Below are positions 18,534-27,566 of a stretch of DNA of 64,000 nt, piece by piece. Within the stretch, counting starts at the first letter, position 1; each line of letters begins with the position of its first letter. Location: contig NZ_LRUE01000015.1 in the NCBI RefSeq assembly GCF_001550135.1, positions 62,001-126,000 on the forward strand. Direction: 5' to 3'. The notes beneath the pieces are model-generated. The model was not told the origin of the DNA. It searched no databases and saw only the letters and a program-made list of their open reading frames with translations. The DNA comes from Pseudoalteromonas shioyasakiensis. GTDB taxonomy: Bacteria > Pseudomonadota > Gammaproteobacteria > Enterobacterales > Alteromonadaceae. The translations under genes were made by a program, and so were the position numbers.

Positions 18534-18863
18534 CTAATACCTTTATACTAGCAAGATGTTCTATGTACCTCTATAGAACTTTTGTCATAATTTGATTTAG
18601 CGCAAACAAATGAGTGCAATTACTCTAATTAATTAAAGTAACTCTGTTTAAAACTTCAGCTACCAAGCGCTCGTTGAATATGAACAACATCAAAGTCACT
18701 TACCAACAACCTTCGCGGTTTAACATATTGAATTTAATGAACTATAAACTTAAGACAGTTAAAAGAACGGCTAATACGTACGATTTATATTGTTCAAAAA
18801 GCAGCTTGCTTTGATATAATAATTTATTACACTATAAAAACAAAATAACAATAAAGTTTTCCT
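18534..18863. other. Divergent promoter region of the diguanylate cyclase and nagX genes
   Basis: 330 bp, A+T-rich, no gene or repeat seen. One candidate promoter (18790-18820) points to nagX. Confidence 0.5.
18790..18820 (+). promoter_or_regulatory. Candidate sigma-70 promoter of nagX
   Basis: TTGTTC and TATAAT separated by 19 nt, 43 bp before the start codon. The -10 is perfect but the spacing is long, so confidence is moderate. Confidence 0.4.
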
Positions 18864-20051
18864 ATGCGTCACCACTGTGCTGAAATCATCAATAAACTCC
18901 CTTCACATCGCCTCATGGCGTTAGATGTAATGCGGGGCTTTACTATTACCGCCATGATATTAGTGAATAACCCGGGTAGTTGGGGAGCGATGTATTGGCC
19001 TTTGAAACATGCACAGTGGCATGGTTGGACACCAACCGACTTAATTTTTCCGTTTTTTATTTTTATTGTCGGCATGTCTATCACGCTTTCAGTAAATAGC
19101 TTGCGTGCTAAAAGGGTCAGTGATCAGAAAATACTAAAAGCGGGGGTTATTCGCACCATTAAACTCATTGCCCTCGGTTGGTTTTTAGCCTTGTTTTATT
19201 ACAACTTTCGAGACCCTTCTTTTAGCTGGCTTGATGACAGGTTATTGCAGCTGCGTGTGTTGGGTGTGCTGCAACGTATCGGTTTGGTGTATTTAGTCGC
19301 TCTGTGTTGTTATCTCTATTTATCGCCTAAGAAAATAGCCATTACTTGCATCGCTCTTTTATTGTTTTATGGCGCTGCCATGCTTTATATCCCGTATACC
19401 TTGCCAAACGGCGAGGTAGTCAGTGGCTTATGGTTACATGGCAATAACTTAAGTGCCTACATAGACAATGCCGTATTTGGTAGTCATCACCTGTATTACG
19501 CCAATGCTAAGCCACTGCCATTTGACCCTGAAGGGCTGTTCTCAACACTGCCTGCCACTGCAAGTGCGCTTAGCGGCATCTTGGCTGCGGTTTATTTAAC
19601 TAAGCAACCCGACCTTAAAAAACAAGCTCGTACACTTATCTTACTGGGTACATTAGCTGTTATTGCCGGCTATGCTATTTCGCCATTAACGCCTATCAAT
19701 AAAGCCTTATGGACGCCAAGCTATGTACTACTCAGTTCAGGGCTTGCAGCGATTTTCTATGCACTGTGCAGTGCTATTTTAGATATTTATAAGCTGCGCA
19801 ACTGGGGCGCTCCATTTATTGTATTTGGTGCAAATGCGATATTATTTTTTATGTTTGCAGGCGTGTTTGCACGGCTATTAATTATGATCCCGCTCGGCGA
19901 TAGCAGTTTAAAAGGCAGTATTTATGGCTTAATACAATTAGTGATCAGCAATGATCACCTCGCTTCTTTTAGCTTTTCACTGCTGTTTTTAGTGGTGTCT
20001 TATGGTGTCATGTACAGCTGCTACCGCAAAGGCATTTTTTGGAAAGTGTAG
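18864..20051 (+). CDS. nagX: NagX-like membrane acyltransferase family protein (COG4299, HGSNAT-related)
   Basis: 395 residues, about ten hydrophobic segments. The N-terminal RLMALDVMRGFTITAMILVN and the following WHGWTPTDLIFPFFIFIVG are typical of the bacterial family related to heparan-alpha-glucosaminide N-acetyltransferase. In Shewanella such genes sit in N-acetylglucosamine operons. Role inferred: transmembrane acetyl transfer to, or handling of, amino sugars. It is separated from the GH3 hexosaminidase gene only by an opposite-strand flavoprotein gene. Substrate is not established. Confidence 0.8.
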   Translation: MRHHCAEIINKLPSHRLMALDVMRGFTITAMILVNNPGSWGAMYWPLKHAQWHGWTPTDLIFPFFIFIVGMSITLSVNSLRAKRVSDQKILKAGVIRTIKLIALGWFLALFYYNFRDPSFSWLDDRLLQLRVLGVLQRIGLVYLVALCCYLYLSPKKIAITCIALLLFYGAAMLYIPYTLPNGEVVSGLWLHGNNLSAYIDNAVFGSHHLYYANAKPLPFDPEGLFSTLPATASALSGILAAVYLTKQPDLKKQARTLILLGTLAVIAGYAISPLTPINKALWTPSYVLLSSGLAAIFYALCSAILDIYKLRNWGAPFIVFGANAILFFMFAGVFARLLIMIPLGDSSLKGSIYGLIQLVISNDHLASFSFSLLFLVVSYGVMYSCYRKGIFWKV

Positions 20052-20060
20052 GCTTTAAAA

Positions 20061-20091
20061 TTGATGAGCCAGTCAATCACTGGCTCATCAA
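20061..20091. terminator. Bidirectional terminator-like hairpin
   Basis: Perfect 13-bp stem ttgatgagccagt/actggctcatcaa with a 5-nt loop between the converging nagX and flavoprotein genes. On the minus strand it is followed by TTTTAAA; on the plus strand the T run is lacking. Confidence 0.65.
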
Positions 20092-20108
20092 ATTAGCAAT
20101 TAAGTCTG

Positions 20109-22973
20109 TTATATTGCATGGCTTTGTTTATCGAGTAGATACAAAATAGACTGATAACTAATGCCACTGTGTTCAGTTAAACCAATTTCGCAACTACGGC
20201 TATTAGACACACCCCGACTACAGTTTTTTGGTACTTGTTGTTTAAGGGTTTTTAACGCGTTGCTATTGAGTTCTGGTAAGTTAAAGCCCTTATCACCGGC
20301 AAAACCACAGCACTCAATATCAGCTGGAATAATCACTTCATTACTACATGCCTTGGCAAGTGATACTAGGCTTTGCTCTTTACCTAATCGCTTAGAACTA
20401 CAAGTAACATGGAGCATCACCGGCTCATTTACGGGCGTGACTTGCAAATTAGGCAGTAAATGCTGGGCAGCAAAATCAGCACTTTCATAAATTGTGAGTG
20501 CTGTATTTTGCGCGGCATTTAAGGTAGTAAGTGCACAAGGGCTGGCATCAAAAACAATGGGGTATTGGCCATTACTTGAAAGCGCCTCGAGTTCAGTAAG
20601 TAACTGCTCACTTTTGTTTTTAAACTCTTCATTAAAGCCTTTGCTAGCAAATGGCATACCGCAGCAAAGTGAATCTGCCTGTTTCGGAAGTACTACTTCA
20701 TAACCTGCTTTGGCAGCGAGAGAATAGATCACATCAAGCAGTGGGCGCTTATCATCGGCAAGTTTATCAGCCGCAAAAATCCGGCTTGCGCAGCTTGGCA
20801 TATACACCAACTTTTTCGCTTGTTGGGGTTGTTGAAGCTTTCTATTAATTGGTTGCTCAGCCCTTGGCCATGCCGAGTAATACAGCGGTGTACCAAGCAA
20901 CTTATTAGCAGGTTTACTCAGGCTTCTTAGGTTACTGCTGCCGATTGCTTTTTCGAGCACCTGCATCACGGTTAAACCAAACCGTGCACCCGTAGCAACA
21001 ACCGCAAAATGCTTGCTAGCAAAGCGTGATAATGACCGTGCAACTTTGCTTGATGAGGCTTGCTTTGCTCTGAGCGATTTTATAAATTCGCCCGTGTTAA
21101 TCCCCACCGGGCATTTAAGACCGCAAAGACCCGTAGCCGCGCACGTATCAATTCCAAGGTATTTAAAGTCGGCCTCGATAACACTGAGCTTTTGATTTAA
21201 CTTCTGTTTGCTTGCTACATCTTCGGTTGTTAGTAATTGATTGTGTAGCTCTGTGCGGTGTCGCCATAAAGTAATACGCTGCCTCGGTGTTAAGCTAAGC
21301 CCTTTTGATGGGCAAACAACTTCGCAAAAGCCACATTCAATACAGGTATCGATAATATCATCACTTTTTGGCATGACTTTTAAATGCTGAGTGTGAGCAT
21401 TTTTGTCGTGATTAATAATAACCCCAGGGTTAAGAATATTTTGTTTATCGAATAAAGCTTTAAGCGCAACCATCACTGCAAAGCCGTCGTCTCCCCATTC
21501 GGTGACAACAAACGGCGCCATGTTACGCCCTGTACCATGCTCAGCTTTTAATGACCCTTTTAGTTCAACCGCCACTAAGTTCGCCACATCAGCCATAAAT
21601 TGCTCGTATCGGCTGACTTGCTCTGGTGTATCAAAAGCTTGGGTGAATACAAAGTGTAGATTTCCGGCAAGGGCATGGCCAAAAATAATGGCTTCATCAT
21701 AAGCATATTTAATAAATAATTGATGCAGCGCATTCACGCCATCAGCTAATTTATCAAGGGCAAAGGCAACATCTTCAATAATTACAGTGGTGCCAGTTTC
21801 GCGCACTGCGCCAACCGCAGGAAACGTACCTTTACGGATATTCCAAAGTGCCGCATTACGGGCGCTGTCTGCTGAAAACTCAATCGCTGCCAGTTGGCTT
21901 TGCTTAAACTCGGCAAGAAGTTGCTCAGTGCTCTTAGTGAGCGCATCGAGAGCCTGTGCATTTTGAGCTCTTAACTCAATTAACAGTGCCGCTGATTGCT
22001 CAGGGTAGCTAGCCACTTCTTTTGGCATTATGGCATGCTCGGACACCGAGATCAGAGCACGTTTATCTAGTAGCTCAACAGCAGCAACATCAAGTTCACT
22101 CAGCCTTTGTACCAGCTCACACACCTTGCTGATATCGTCAAAAATAAAGAAACCTGTGTGTTTGTACTTATGCTCAACCACAGTGTGGTAGGTGATATCG
22201 GCGATAAAAGCTAACGTACCTTCAGAGCCAATAATGAGGTGCTTAATGATTTCGATTGGATCAGAAAAATCCAGCAGCGCGTTTAGACCATAGCCTGTGG
22301 TATTTTTTAAACGATATTTATGGGCGATGCGCTCACTCAAATCGGGGTTTTGCTTTATGCTATCAACTAGGCTCATTAGCTCATCAACCCAAGGGCTATG
22401 GCTTTGCAAAAAGGCATTACAGCTTTGGCTATCAGCCGTATTAAGCACAGTGCCATCGGCAAAAATGAGGGTCATATCTTTTACTGTGTGGTAGCTGTTT
22501 TGCGCCACTCCACAACACATGCCTGATGAATTATTTGCCGCCATACCGGCTATTTTGCAGCTATTAATTGAAGCGGGATCAGGGCCAATCTTTTTACCAA
22601 ACGGGGCTAATACTTGATTTACTCGAGCACCAATGATCGCCGGTTGTAAACGTATTGCCTCGGCGTCATCAAGGATTTCAAACTTGCTCCAACTATCACA
22701 AAGTAAAACCAATACAGAGTCGGTAATTGCTTGCCCAGATAAACTCGTTCCAGCGGCGCGAAATGTGATGGGTACCTGTTGCTCGTTGGCAGCAATGATC
22801 ACTTGTCGTGCTTGATTTTGATTGCTCACTAATACAATTAACTCAGGGATTAATCGATAAAAGCTGGCGTCTGTTCCGTACGCATAACGGCGCGAGTAAT
22901 CTTCTATTAATGCTGACTCTGGTAAAAAAGGTTTAATTTGCTGTTTAAATGCGTGTAATCGAGTTAAAGCCAT
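20109..22973 (-). CDS. FAD/4Fe-4S oxidoreductase, Dld-II-like D-lactate (D-2-hydroxyacid) dehydrogenase
   Basis: 954 residues. N-terminal FAD-binding PCMH domain (TFRAAGTSLSGQA at about 70-82), FAD-oxidase C-terminal domain to about 500, two ferredoxin-type clusters (CIECGFCEVVCP near 541-552; CAATGLCGLKCP near 610-621), and two CCG domains (CCGMPF near 768; CCGFAGDKGF near 888). This order matches the D-lactate dehydrogenase Dld-II of Shewanella and E. coli YdiJ relatives. It oxidises a D-2-hydroxyacid and feeds electrons to the respiratory chain. D-lactate is the best guess, D-2-hydroxyglutarate an alternative. Placement between amino-sugar genes would fit D-lactate released from muramic acid (inference). 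Confidence 0.85.
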   Translation of the reverse strand: MALTRLHAFKQQIKPFLPESALIEDYSRRYAYGTDASFYRLIPELIVLVSNQNQARQVIIAANEQQVPITFRAAGTSLSGQAITDSVLVLLCDSWSKFEILDDAEAIRLQPAIIGARVNQVLAPFGKKIGPDPASINSCKIAGMAANNSSGMCCGVAQNSYHTVKDMTLIFADGTVLNTADSQSCNAFLQSHSPWVDELMSLVDSIKQNPDLSERIAHKYRLKNTTGYGLNALLDFSDPIEIIKHLIIGSEGTLAFIADITYHTVVEHKYKHTGFFIFDDISKVCELVQRLSELDVAAVELLDKRALISVSEHAIMPKEVASYPEQSAALLIELRAQNAQALDALTKSTEQLLAEFKQSQLAAIEFSADSARNAALWNIRKGTFPAVGAVRETGTTVIIEDVAFALDKLADGVNALHQLFIKYAYDEAIIFGHALAGNLHFVFTQAFDTPEQVSRYEQFMADVANLVAVELKGSLKAEHGTGRNMAPFVVTEWGDDGFAVMVALKALFDKQNILNPGVIINHDKNAHTQHLKVMPKSDDIIDTCIECGFCEVVCPSKGLSLTPRQRITLWRHRTELHNQLLTTEDVASKQKLNQKLSVIEADFKYLGIDTCAATGLCGLKCPVGINTGEFIKSLRAKQASSSKVARSLSRFASKHFAVVATGARFGLTVMQVLEKAIGSSNLRSLSKPANKLLGTPLYYSAWPRAEQPINRKLQQPQQAKKLVYMPSCASRIFAADKLADDKRPLLDVIYSLAAKAGYEVVLPKQADSLCCGMPFASKGFNEEFKNKSEQLLTELEALSSNGQYPIVFDASPCALTTLNAAQNTALTIYESADFAAQHLLPNLQVTPVNEPVMLHVTCSSKRLGKEQSLVSLAKACSNEVIIPADIECCGFAGDKGFNLPELNSNALKTLKQQVPKNCSRGVSNSRSCEIGLTEHSGISYQSILYLLDKQSHAI

Positions 22974-23272
22974 CTCGCCCCCAGGCTTGTCATATTTACG
23001 CTGATGATTATGGAATATATTATTACTTTAAATTGTACTAAAAAGCGACCCATTAAATTGATAAATTATCAACTCGCCACGCTTTTTATCAGTATAAAGG
23101 TTTGGTTATTTAAGCCTATTAGCCCTATTTGGTGATCTAACTTAGCTTTTTGCAGTCGGACTCAAAAACCGTTAGGGTAGCAAAAAAATACTGTATTTAT
23201 ATTTAAAAACCCATTAACATCAAGAATAATTTATTCTAAAAACTAAATAAGCGTTTTGCTTTGGAGCTTGCT
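22974..23272. other. Divergent regulatory region, flavoprotein / GH3 operon
   Basis: About 300 bp, A+T-rich. It holds a 15-bp palindrome (23058-23072) nested in a larger stem (aaaaagcg near 23040 and cgcttttt near 23080). Nothing else was recognised. Confidence 0.5.
23058..23072. promoter_or_regulatory. Operator-like palindrome TTGATAAATTATCAA
   Basis: Perfect odd-length palindrome in the shared upstream region of the flavoprotein gene and the GH3/D-glutamate genes. The binding protein is unknown. Confidence 0.4.
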
Positions 23273-25132
23273 GTGTTAAATAAGTTTGCACTATCGTCAC
23301 TGGTTATCGGATTAGGATGTTTCATGCCATTACAATCATCATTTGCTGAGTCTGCATTAACTTTAAAACAACAGTTAGGGCAAAAGCTCATGCTTGACCT
23401 ACGTTATTACTGCGAGCAAGACCCAGGTGAACAAAAATGCCGTACACCGGTGACAGAGCTGCCGGCCGATTTGGCGAATATCATCACTAAACATAATATT
23501 GGTGGGGTGATTTTATTTGCAGAAAATATCGATACCGTGCCGCAAGTGATCAAACTTAATAATGACCTACAAAAAGCCGCTGCTAAGTCAGAGTTAGGCT
23601 TACCGCTGTTTATTTCGATAGACCAAGAAGGTGGCCGAGTTGCCCGAATTCCTCGTGATGTTGGTACGTCGTTTACCGGTAACATGTCGATTGGCGCCAC
23701 CTATAAAGAACATGGTACCCACTTCGCAACTGAATCTGCACGCATCATTGCCGACGAGCTATTGGCACTGGGTGTTAATGTTAACTATGCACCCACGGTC
23801 GATGTAAACATGAACCCAGATAACCCAGTTATTAACGTGCGCTCTTACGGTGAAGATCCGCAATTGGTGGCAAAACTAGGTGGCGCCCAAGTAGCTGGGT
23901 TTGAAAACAACGGCGTTATTTCATCATTGAAGCACTTTCCGGGGCATGGTGATACGAACGTAGATAGCCACACAGGCCTGCCAAAAGTAATGCATGATAA
24001 AGAAACCATTTGGCAGCAAGATCTCCCCCCTTTTAAAGAAATTATTAAAAACCAACAACCGGGTATGATCATGACTGCACATATTCAATACCCTGCCCTA
24101 GACGACAGCACGTTTGTCAGTAAAGAAGGCAAAACCATGATCAAACCGGCAACGATGTCGCGCAAAATCATCACCGACTTATTACGTGATGAACTTGGTT
24201 ATCAAGGTGTGGTGATCACAGATGCCCTCGATATGGCGGGGATCAGCCACTTTTTTGAACCAATTGAAGCGGTAGTAAATACCTTTGCAGCGGGTGTTGA
24301 TATTGCCCTGATGCCAATCGAAATCAGAAGCCCTAAAGACTTAGCAGTACTTGAGGCTCTGATTGAGCGATTAGAGCAAGAAGTACAACGTGGCACGTTA
24401 AATGCCAACGAAATGAGTGCTTCTGCAACACGTATTTTAAAACTTAAAGAAAAGTTTAAACTTACCTCTTCACTTGATGACGAAGCAGCCATCAAAAAAG
24501 CGCAGCTGTTACTCGGTGATCAAAGCCATCGAAAAGTAGAAGCTGAATTAGCATTAGCTGCTGTCACCGAAGTGAAAAACGAGAAAAACACCCTACCGCT
24601 TAGCATTAAATCGGGCAGCAAAGTGCATATTATTATGCCAGATACCCGCAAATGCTATGCTTTGCAGCAGGCGTTAATTGATAACACCGATAAGCTAATC
24701 AGCTTTAGCTGCACAAGTTTGCAAGGTTATGAGCCGCTTGCAACATTAAAAGAAATTAACGAAGCAGACATAATTATTGCCGCAAATGCGTCACCAAAAC
24801 AAAGTGCTGTTGAAGTCGGCGGGATGGATGATTTAGCTGATAACCCTGAGTTTGCAATTGCTAAAGCAGATCAATCAGCGGCATTAGAGTCATTGTTAAA
24901 ACAAGCAAAATTAGCCCATAAAAAGACCGTATTTGTCAGCTTACGAGCTCCTTACGATATTGCCCAATTTGGAAAATTTGGCGATGCTGTACTTGCCACC
25001 TATGCTTACAATATAGATGTAGATACAGATGAAAAGATTGCTGGCCCTGCTTTTACAGCGCTGGCAAACGTTTTACTAGGGAAAGCCCCTGCTAAAGGGC
25101 AACTGCCGGTTACTATTAATGACCTGAACTGA
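23273..25132 (+). CDS. Exported GH3 beta-N-acetylhexosaminidase (NagZ-like)
   Basis: 619 residues from the GTG at 23273, chosen because GGAG lies 7 nt upstream; the TTG 12 nt earlier overlaps that site. A signal peptide (to about residue 25, LQSSFAES) sends it to the periplasm, unlike cytosolic NagZ. The NagZ-type motif KHFPGHGDTNVDSH and the nucleophile region VITDALDMAG are present, followed by a GH3 C-terminal domain (about 400-619), so it is much longer than NagZ (about 340). It releases N-acetylglucosamine from murein or chitin fragments. It may head the operon that continues with the D-glutamate genes 48 bp downstream. Confidence 0.88.
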   Translation: MLNKFALSSLVIGLGCFMPLQSSFAESALTLKQQLGQKLMLDLRYYCEQDPGEQKCRTPVTELPADLANIITKHNIGGVILFAENIDTVPQVIKLNNDLQKAAAKSELGLPLFISIDQEGGRVARIPRDVGTSFTGNMSIGATYKEHGTHFATESARIIADELLALGVNVNYAPTVDVNMNPDNPVINVRSYGEDPQLVAKLGGAQVAGFENNGVISSLKHFPGHGDTNVDSHTGLPKVMHDKETIWQQDLPPFKEIIKNQQPGMIMTAHIQYPALDDSTFVSKEGKTMIKPATMSRKIITDLLRDELGYQGVVITDALDMAGISHFFEPIEAVVNTFAAGVDIALMPIEIRSPKDLAVLEALIERLEQEVQRGTLNANEMSASATRILKLKEKFKLTSSLDDEAAIKKAQLLLGDQSHRKVEAELALAAVTEVKNEKNTLPLSIKSGSKVHIIMPDTRKCYALQQALIDNTDKLISFSCTSLQGYEPLATLKEINEADIIIAANASPKQSAVEVGGMDDLADNPEFAIAKADQSAALESLLKQAKLAHKKTVFVSLRAPYDIAQFGKFGDAVLATYAYNIDVDTDEKIAGPAFTALANVLLGKAPAKGQLPVTINDLN

Positions 25133-25180
25133 GTGTTATTGTAGCAACAATGGGCAAGTGTTAATTTCAAGGAGAGTCAC

Positions 25181-25978
25181 ATGCAAAAAAATGCATCTTT
25201 AACCACTCCAGCGGCTATTCGTAAAATGGTACGCGAGGGTGACTACACTGGCAATACATCGGGCTTTGCACCGGGCTTTGTGCAAGCTAATTTAGTGATT
25301 TTACCTAAACAATACGCGTTTGATTTTTTGCAGTTTAGCCAAGCAAACCCGAAAGCTTGCCCAATCATTGCAACTAGCCGCATACCGGGCGTTACCGATA
25401 TGCCAACTGTTGGTGAAGACATTGATATTCGTAGCGACTTACCCCGTTACCGCGTCTTTAAACATGGCCAAATGGTTGAAGAGGTTACCGATATTACGAA
25501 TCATTGGCGCGACGATTTAGTCACCTTTTTAATTGGTTGCTCGTTCTCATTTGAAGAAGCGCTGATTGCCGCGGGTCTTGAGATCAGAAATATCAGCGAA
25601 CAAAAAAATGTGCCTATGTATGTGACCAATATGGCTTGCCAAAGTGCAGGGATTTTTCACGCCAATATGGTTGTAAGCATGCGCCCAATGAAACCTGCCG
25701 ATGCCATTCGCGCGATCCAAATTTGCAGCCGTTTTCCAAGTGTACATGGTGCACCTGTGCATTTTGGCGACCCTGCTGCAATTGGCATTAAAGATATCAA
25801 CAAACCTGAGTTTGGTGATGCGGTGACCATTAAAGAAGGCGAAGTGCCCGTATTTTGGGCCTGTGGTGTGACTCCACAAGTTGCAATTGCCAACGCGGCA
25901 CCTGATTTTTGTATCACGCATAGCCCAGGGCATATGCTGATCACCGATATTCCAAATAGTAAAATGGCAGCGTTATAA
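25181..25978 (+). CDS. DUF1445 protein, D-glutamate cyclase N-terminal-half homologue
   Basis: 265 residues, GGAG-type site 8 nt upstream. It matches the UPF0317/DUF1445 'putative hydro-lyase' family: N-terminal [34 protein letters not shown], the [13 protein letters not shown] block and the MRPM...[10 protein letters not shown] block. In mammals DUF1445 is one half of D-glutamate cyclase (DGLUCY), which turns D-glutamate into 5-oxo-D-proline; the other half is DUF4392. The DUF4392 partner is encoded two genes downstream, so the pair probably does the same reaction as separate chains (inference). The stop abuts the ATG of pxpA directly. Confidence 0.82.
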   Translation: MQKNASLTTPAAIRKMVREGDYTGNTSGFAPGFVQANLVILPKQYAFDFLQFSQANPKACPIIATSRIPGVTDMPTVGEDIDIRSDLPRYRVFKHGQMVEEVTDITNHWRDDLVTFLIGCSFSFEEALIAAGLEIRNISEQKNVPMYVTNMACQSAGIFHANMVVSMRPMKPADAIRAIQICSRFPSVHGAPVHFGDPAAIGIKDINKPEFGDAVTIKEGEVPVFWACGVTPQVAIANAAPDFCITHSPGHMLITDIPNSKMAAL

Positions 25979-26716
25979 ATGACGATGAAACTAAACTGTG
26001 ACCTTGGCGAAAGCTTTGGCATGTGGAAAATGGGCTTAGACGAGCGAGTTATGCCACATATTGATATGGCAAATATTGCTTGTGGCTTTCATGCTGGCGA
26101 TGCCGATGTGATGGCAAACACCCTAGCCCTCGCCAAGCAACACAAAGTAATGGTTGGCGCACATCCAAGTTACCCAGATAAGCAAGGCTTTGGTCGCCGC
26201 TCAATGGCTATGAGCGAAAAAGAGCTGACCAATTGCCTGCATTATCAAATTGCTGCAATTGATGGTATGGCTGCAGTACATGGTTTAACGCTTGAATACG
26301 TTAAGCCACATGGCGCATTGTATAACGACATGATGAGTGACGAGCAAACGCTGAATATCGTTATGCGTGCAGTGGCAAGTTATGCAAAGCCATTAAAATT
26401 AATGATTTTAGCTACCAACCAAGCTGCCAAACACAAAGTACAAGCAAACGATCTTCAACTAGAACTCATTTTAGAAGCGTTTGCCGACCGTCAATACACA
26501 GACGAAGGTAAACTTGTTGCACGCTCTTTAGCCGACAGTGTACACGACAAAGCGGCACTAATGGCGCAAGTTAAACAGTTAGTTGCCCATGGCACAGTTA
26601 CAACGCGAAGTGGTCAGCAGCTGGCACTTAATGCCAATAGCCTGTGTGTACATGGCGATAATGAAGCGGGTATTGCACTCATTCAAGAGATCAAAGCATT
26701 ATGTCAGCAAGCTTAA
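25979..26716 (+). CDS. pxpA: 5-oxoprolinase subunit A (LamB/YcsF family)
   Basis: 245 residues. Family signatures: LNCDLGESFG (5-14), IACGFHAGD, VGAHPSYPD, VKPHGALYND. PxpA works with PxpB and PxpC in ATP-dependent opening of 5-oxoproline to glutamate. No pxpB or pxpC is present in the window, which is unusual. Between the two D-glutamate-cyclase halves it suggests processing of 5-oxo-D-proline. It overlaps the next gene by 16 bp, and its own ATG follows the previous stop without a gap, so translation is coupled. Confidence 0.9.
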   Translation: MTMKLNCDLGESFGMWKMGLDERVMPHIDMANIACGFHAGDADVMANTLALAKQHKVMVGAHPSYPDKQGFGRRSMAMSEKELTNCLHYQIAAIDGMAAVHGLTLEYVKPHGALYNDMMSDEQTLNIVMRAVASYAKPLKLMILATNQAAKHKVQANDLQLELILEAFADRQYTDEGKLVARSLADSVHDKAALMAQVKQLVAHGTVTTRSGQQLALNANSLCVHGDNEAGIALIQEIKALCQQA

Positions 26717-27564
26717 GCGACGCAGCGCTCAGCCAACACATTGAAACCATGATGGTTGAACAAAACCCGCGTGGAATGCAGCATTTATACGCAAACCAAC
26801 TAACGGGGACGTATTTACGCGCAGCAAAATACCTTTATAAAGCACAAGGTACTGTGTTGATAGGTACTGGCTTTGCGGTCAACAATACCTTCGAAACCGA
26901 TGGTCCGGTTGGTGCAATTGCACTTTACAAGGTGCTCGAAAAGCTTGGTAAACAGCCTATTTTGGTTACTGGCAACCCCCTTTACAGTGCCCTAAAAAAT
27001 GACTTTAACTGTTTTGAGCTGCCAATTAATAGCATTGATAATGCGCACACTTTTAGCATTAAAGCCCTTGCGCAACTAAAGCCTGATTGTGTTTTATCAA
27101 TAGAACGCCCGGGGCTTAACGAGCATCAGCGTTATTATAATATGCGCGGTATTGATATTTCTGAGCATTGCGGCTGCTTTGATTTTTTTGTGACAGAAGC
27201 ACCTTGCCCCACCATAGCGATAGGTGATGGCGGTAACGAAATAGGCATGGGTAACCTTGCAAAGCATATGCAAGCGCTAAACATCACACCTTGTTTAACA
27301 ACCTGTGATGAGCTGTTACTTGCCGATGTATCTAACTGGGCAGCATACGGGCTCATTGCCTTTTTAAGTCGCTGGCATAACACTGATTTGCTGGCTGATA
27401 TTGAGCCACTCAACATTTTACATTACCTAAGTGAGCGCGGTAGTGTCGATGGCGTCACCCATAAAAATGAGCTCACCGAAGACGGCCTGCATGCAATGCA
27501 TGGTCAACAATTAATAACTCGGCTTCGCCAACTTGGCGGCTTTACGACAGAGAATGAGGTTTAA
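26701..27564 (+). CDS. DUF4392 protein, D-glutamate cyclase C-terminal-half homologue
   Basis: 287 residues. Segments GTVLIGTGFAVNNTFETDGPVGAIAL (about 47-72), CVLSIERPGLNEHQRYYNMRGIDIS and IAIGDGGNEIGMGNL are typical of DUF4392, the C-terminal domain of mammalian DGLUCY. The gene starts 16 bp inside the end of pxpA and ends 2 bp before the aminotransferase gene. Likely partner of the DUF1445 protein in cyclising D-glutamate (inference from domain pairing). No signal peptide; cytosolic. Confidence 0.8.
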   Translation: MSASLSDAALSQHIETMMVEQNPRGMQHLYANQLTGTYLRAAKYLYKAQGTVLIGTGFAVNNTFETDGPVGAIALYKVLEKLGKQPILVTGNPLYSALKNDFNCFELPINSIDNAHTFSIKALAQLKPDCVLSIERPGLNEHQRYYNMRGIDISEHCGCFDFFVTEAPCPTIAIGDGGNEIGMGNLAKHMQALNITPCLTTCDELLLADVSNWAAYGLIAFLSRWHNTDLLADIEPLNILHYLSERGSVDGVTHKNELTEDGLHAMHGQQLITRLRQLGGFTTENEV

Positions 27565-27566
27565 CA

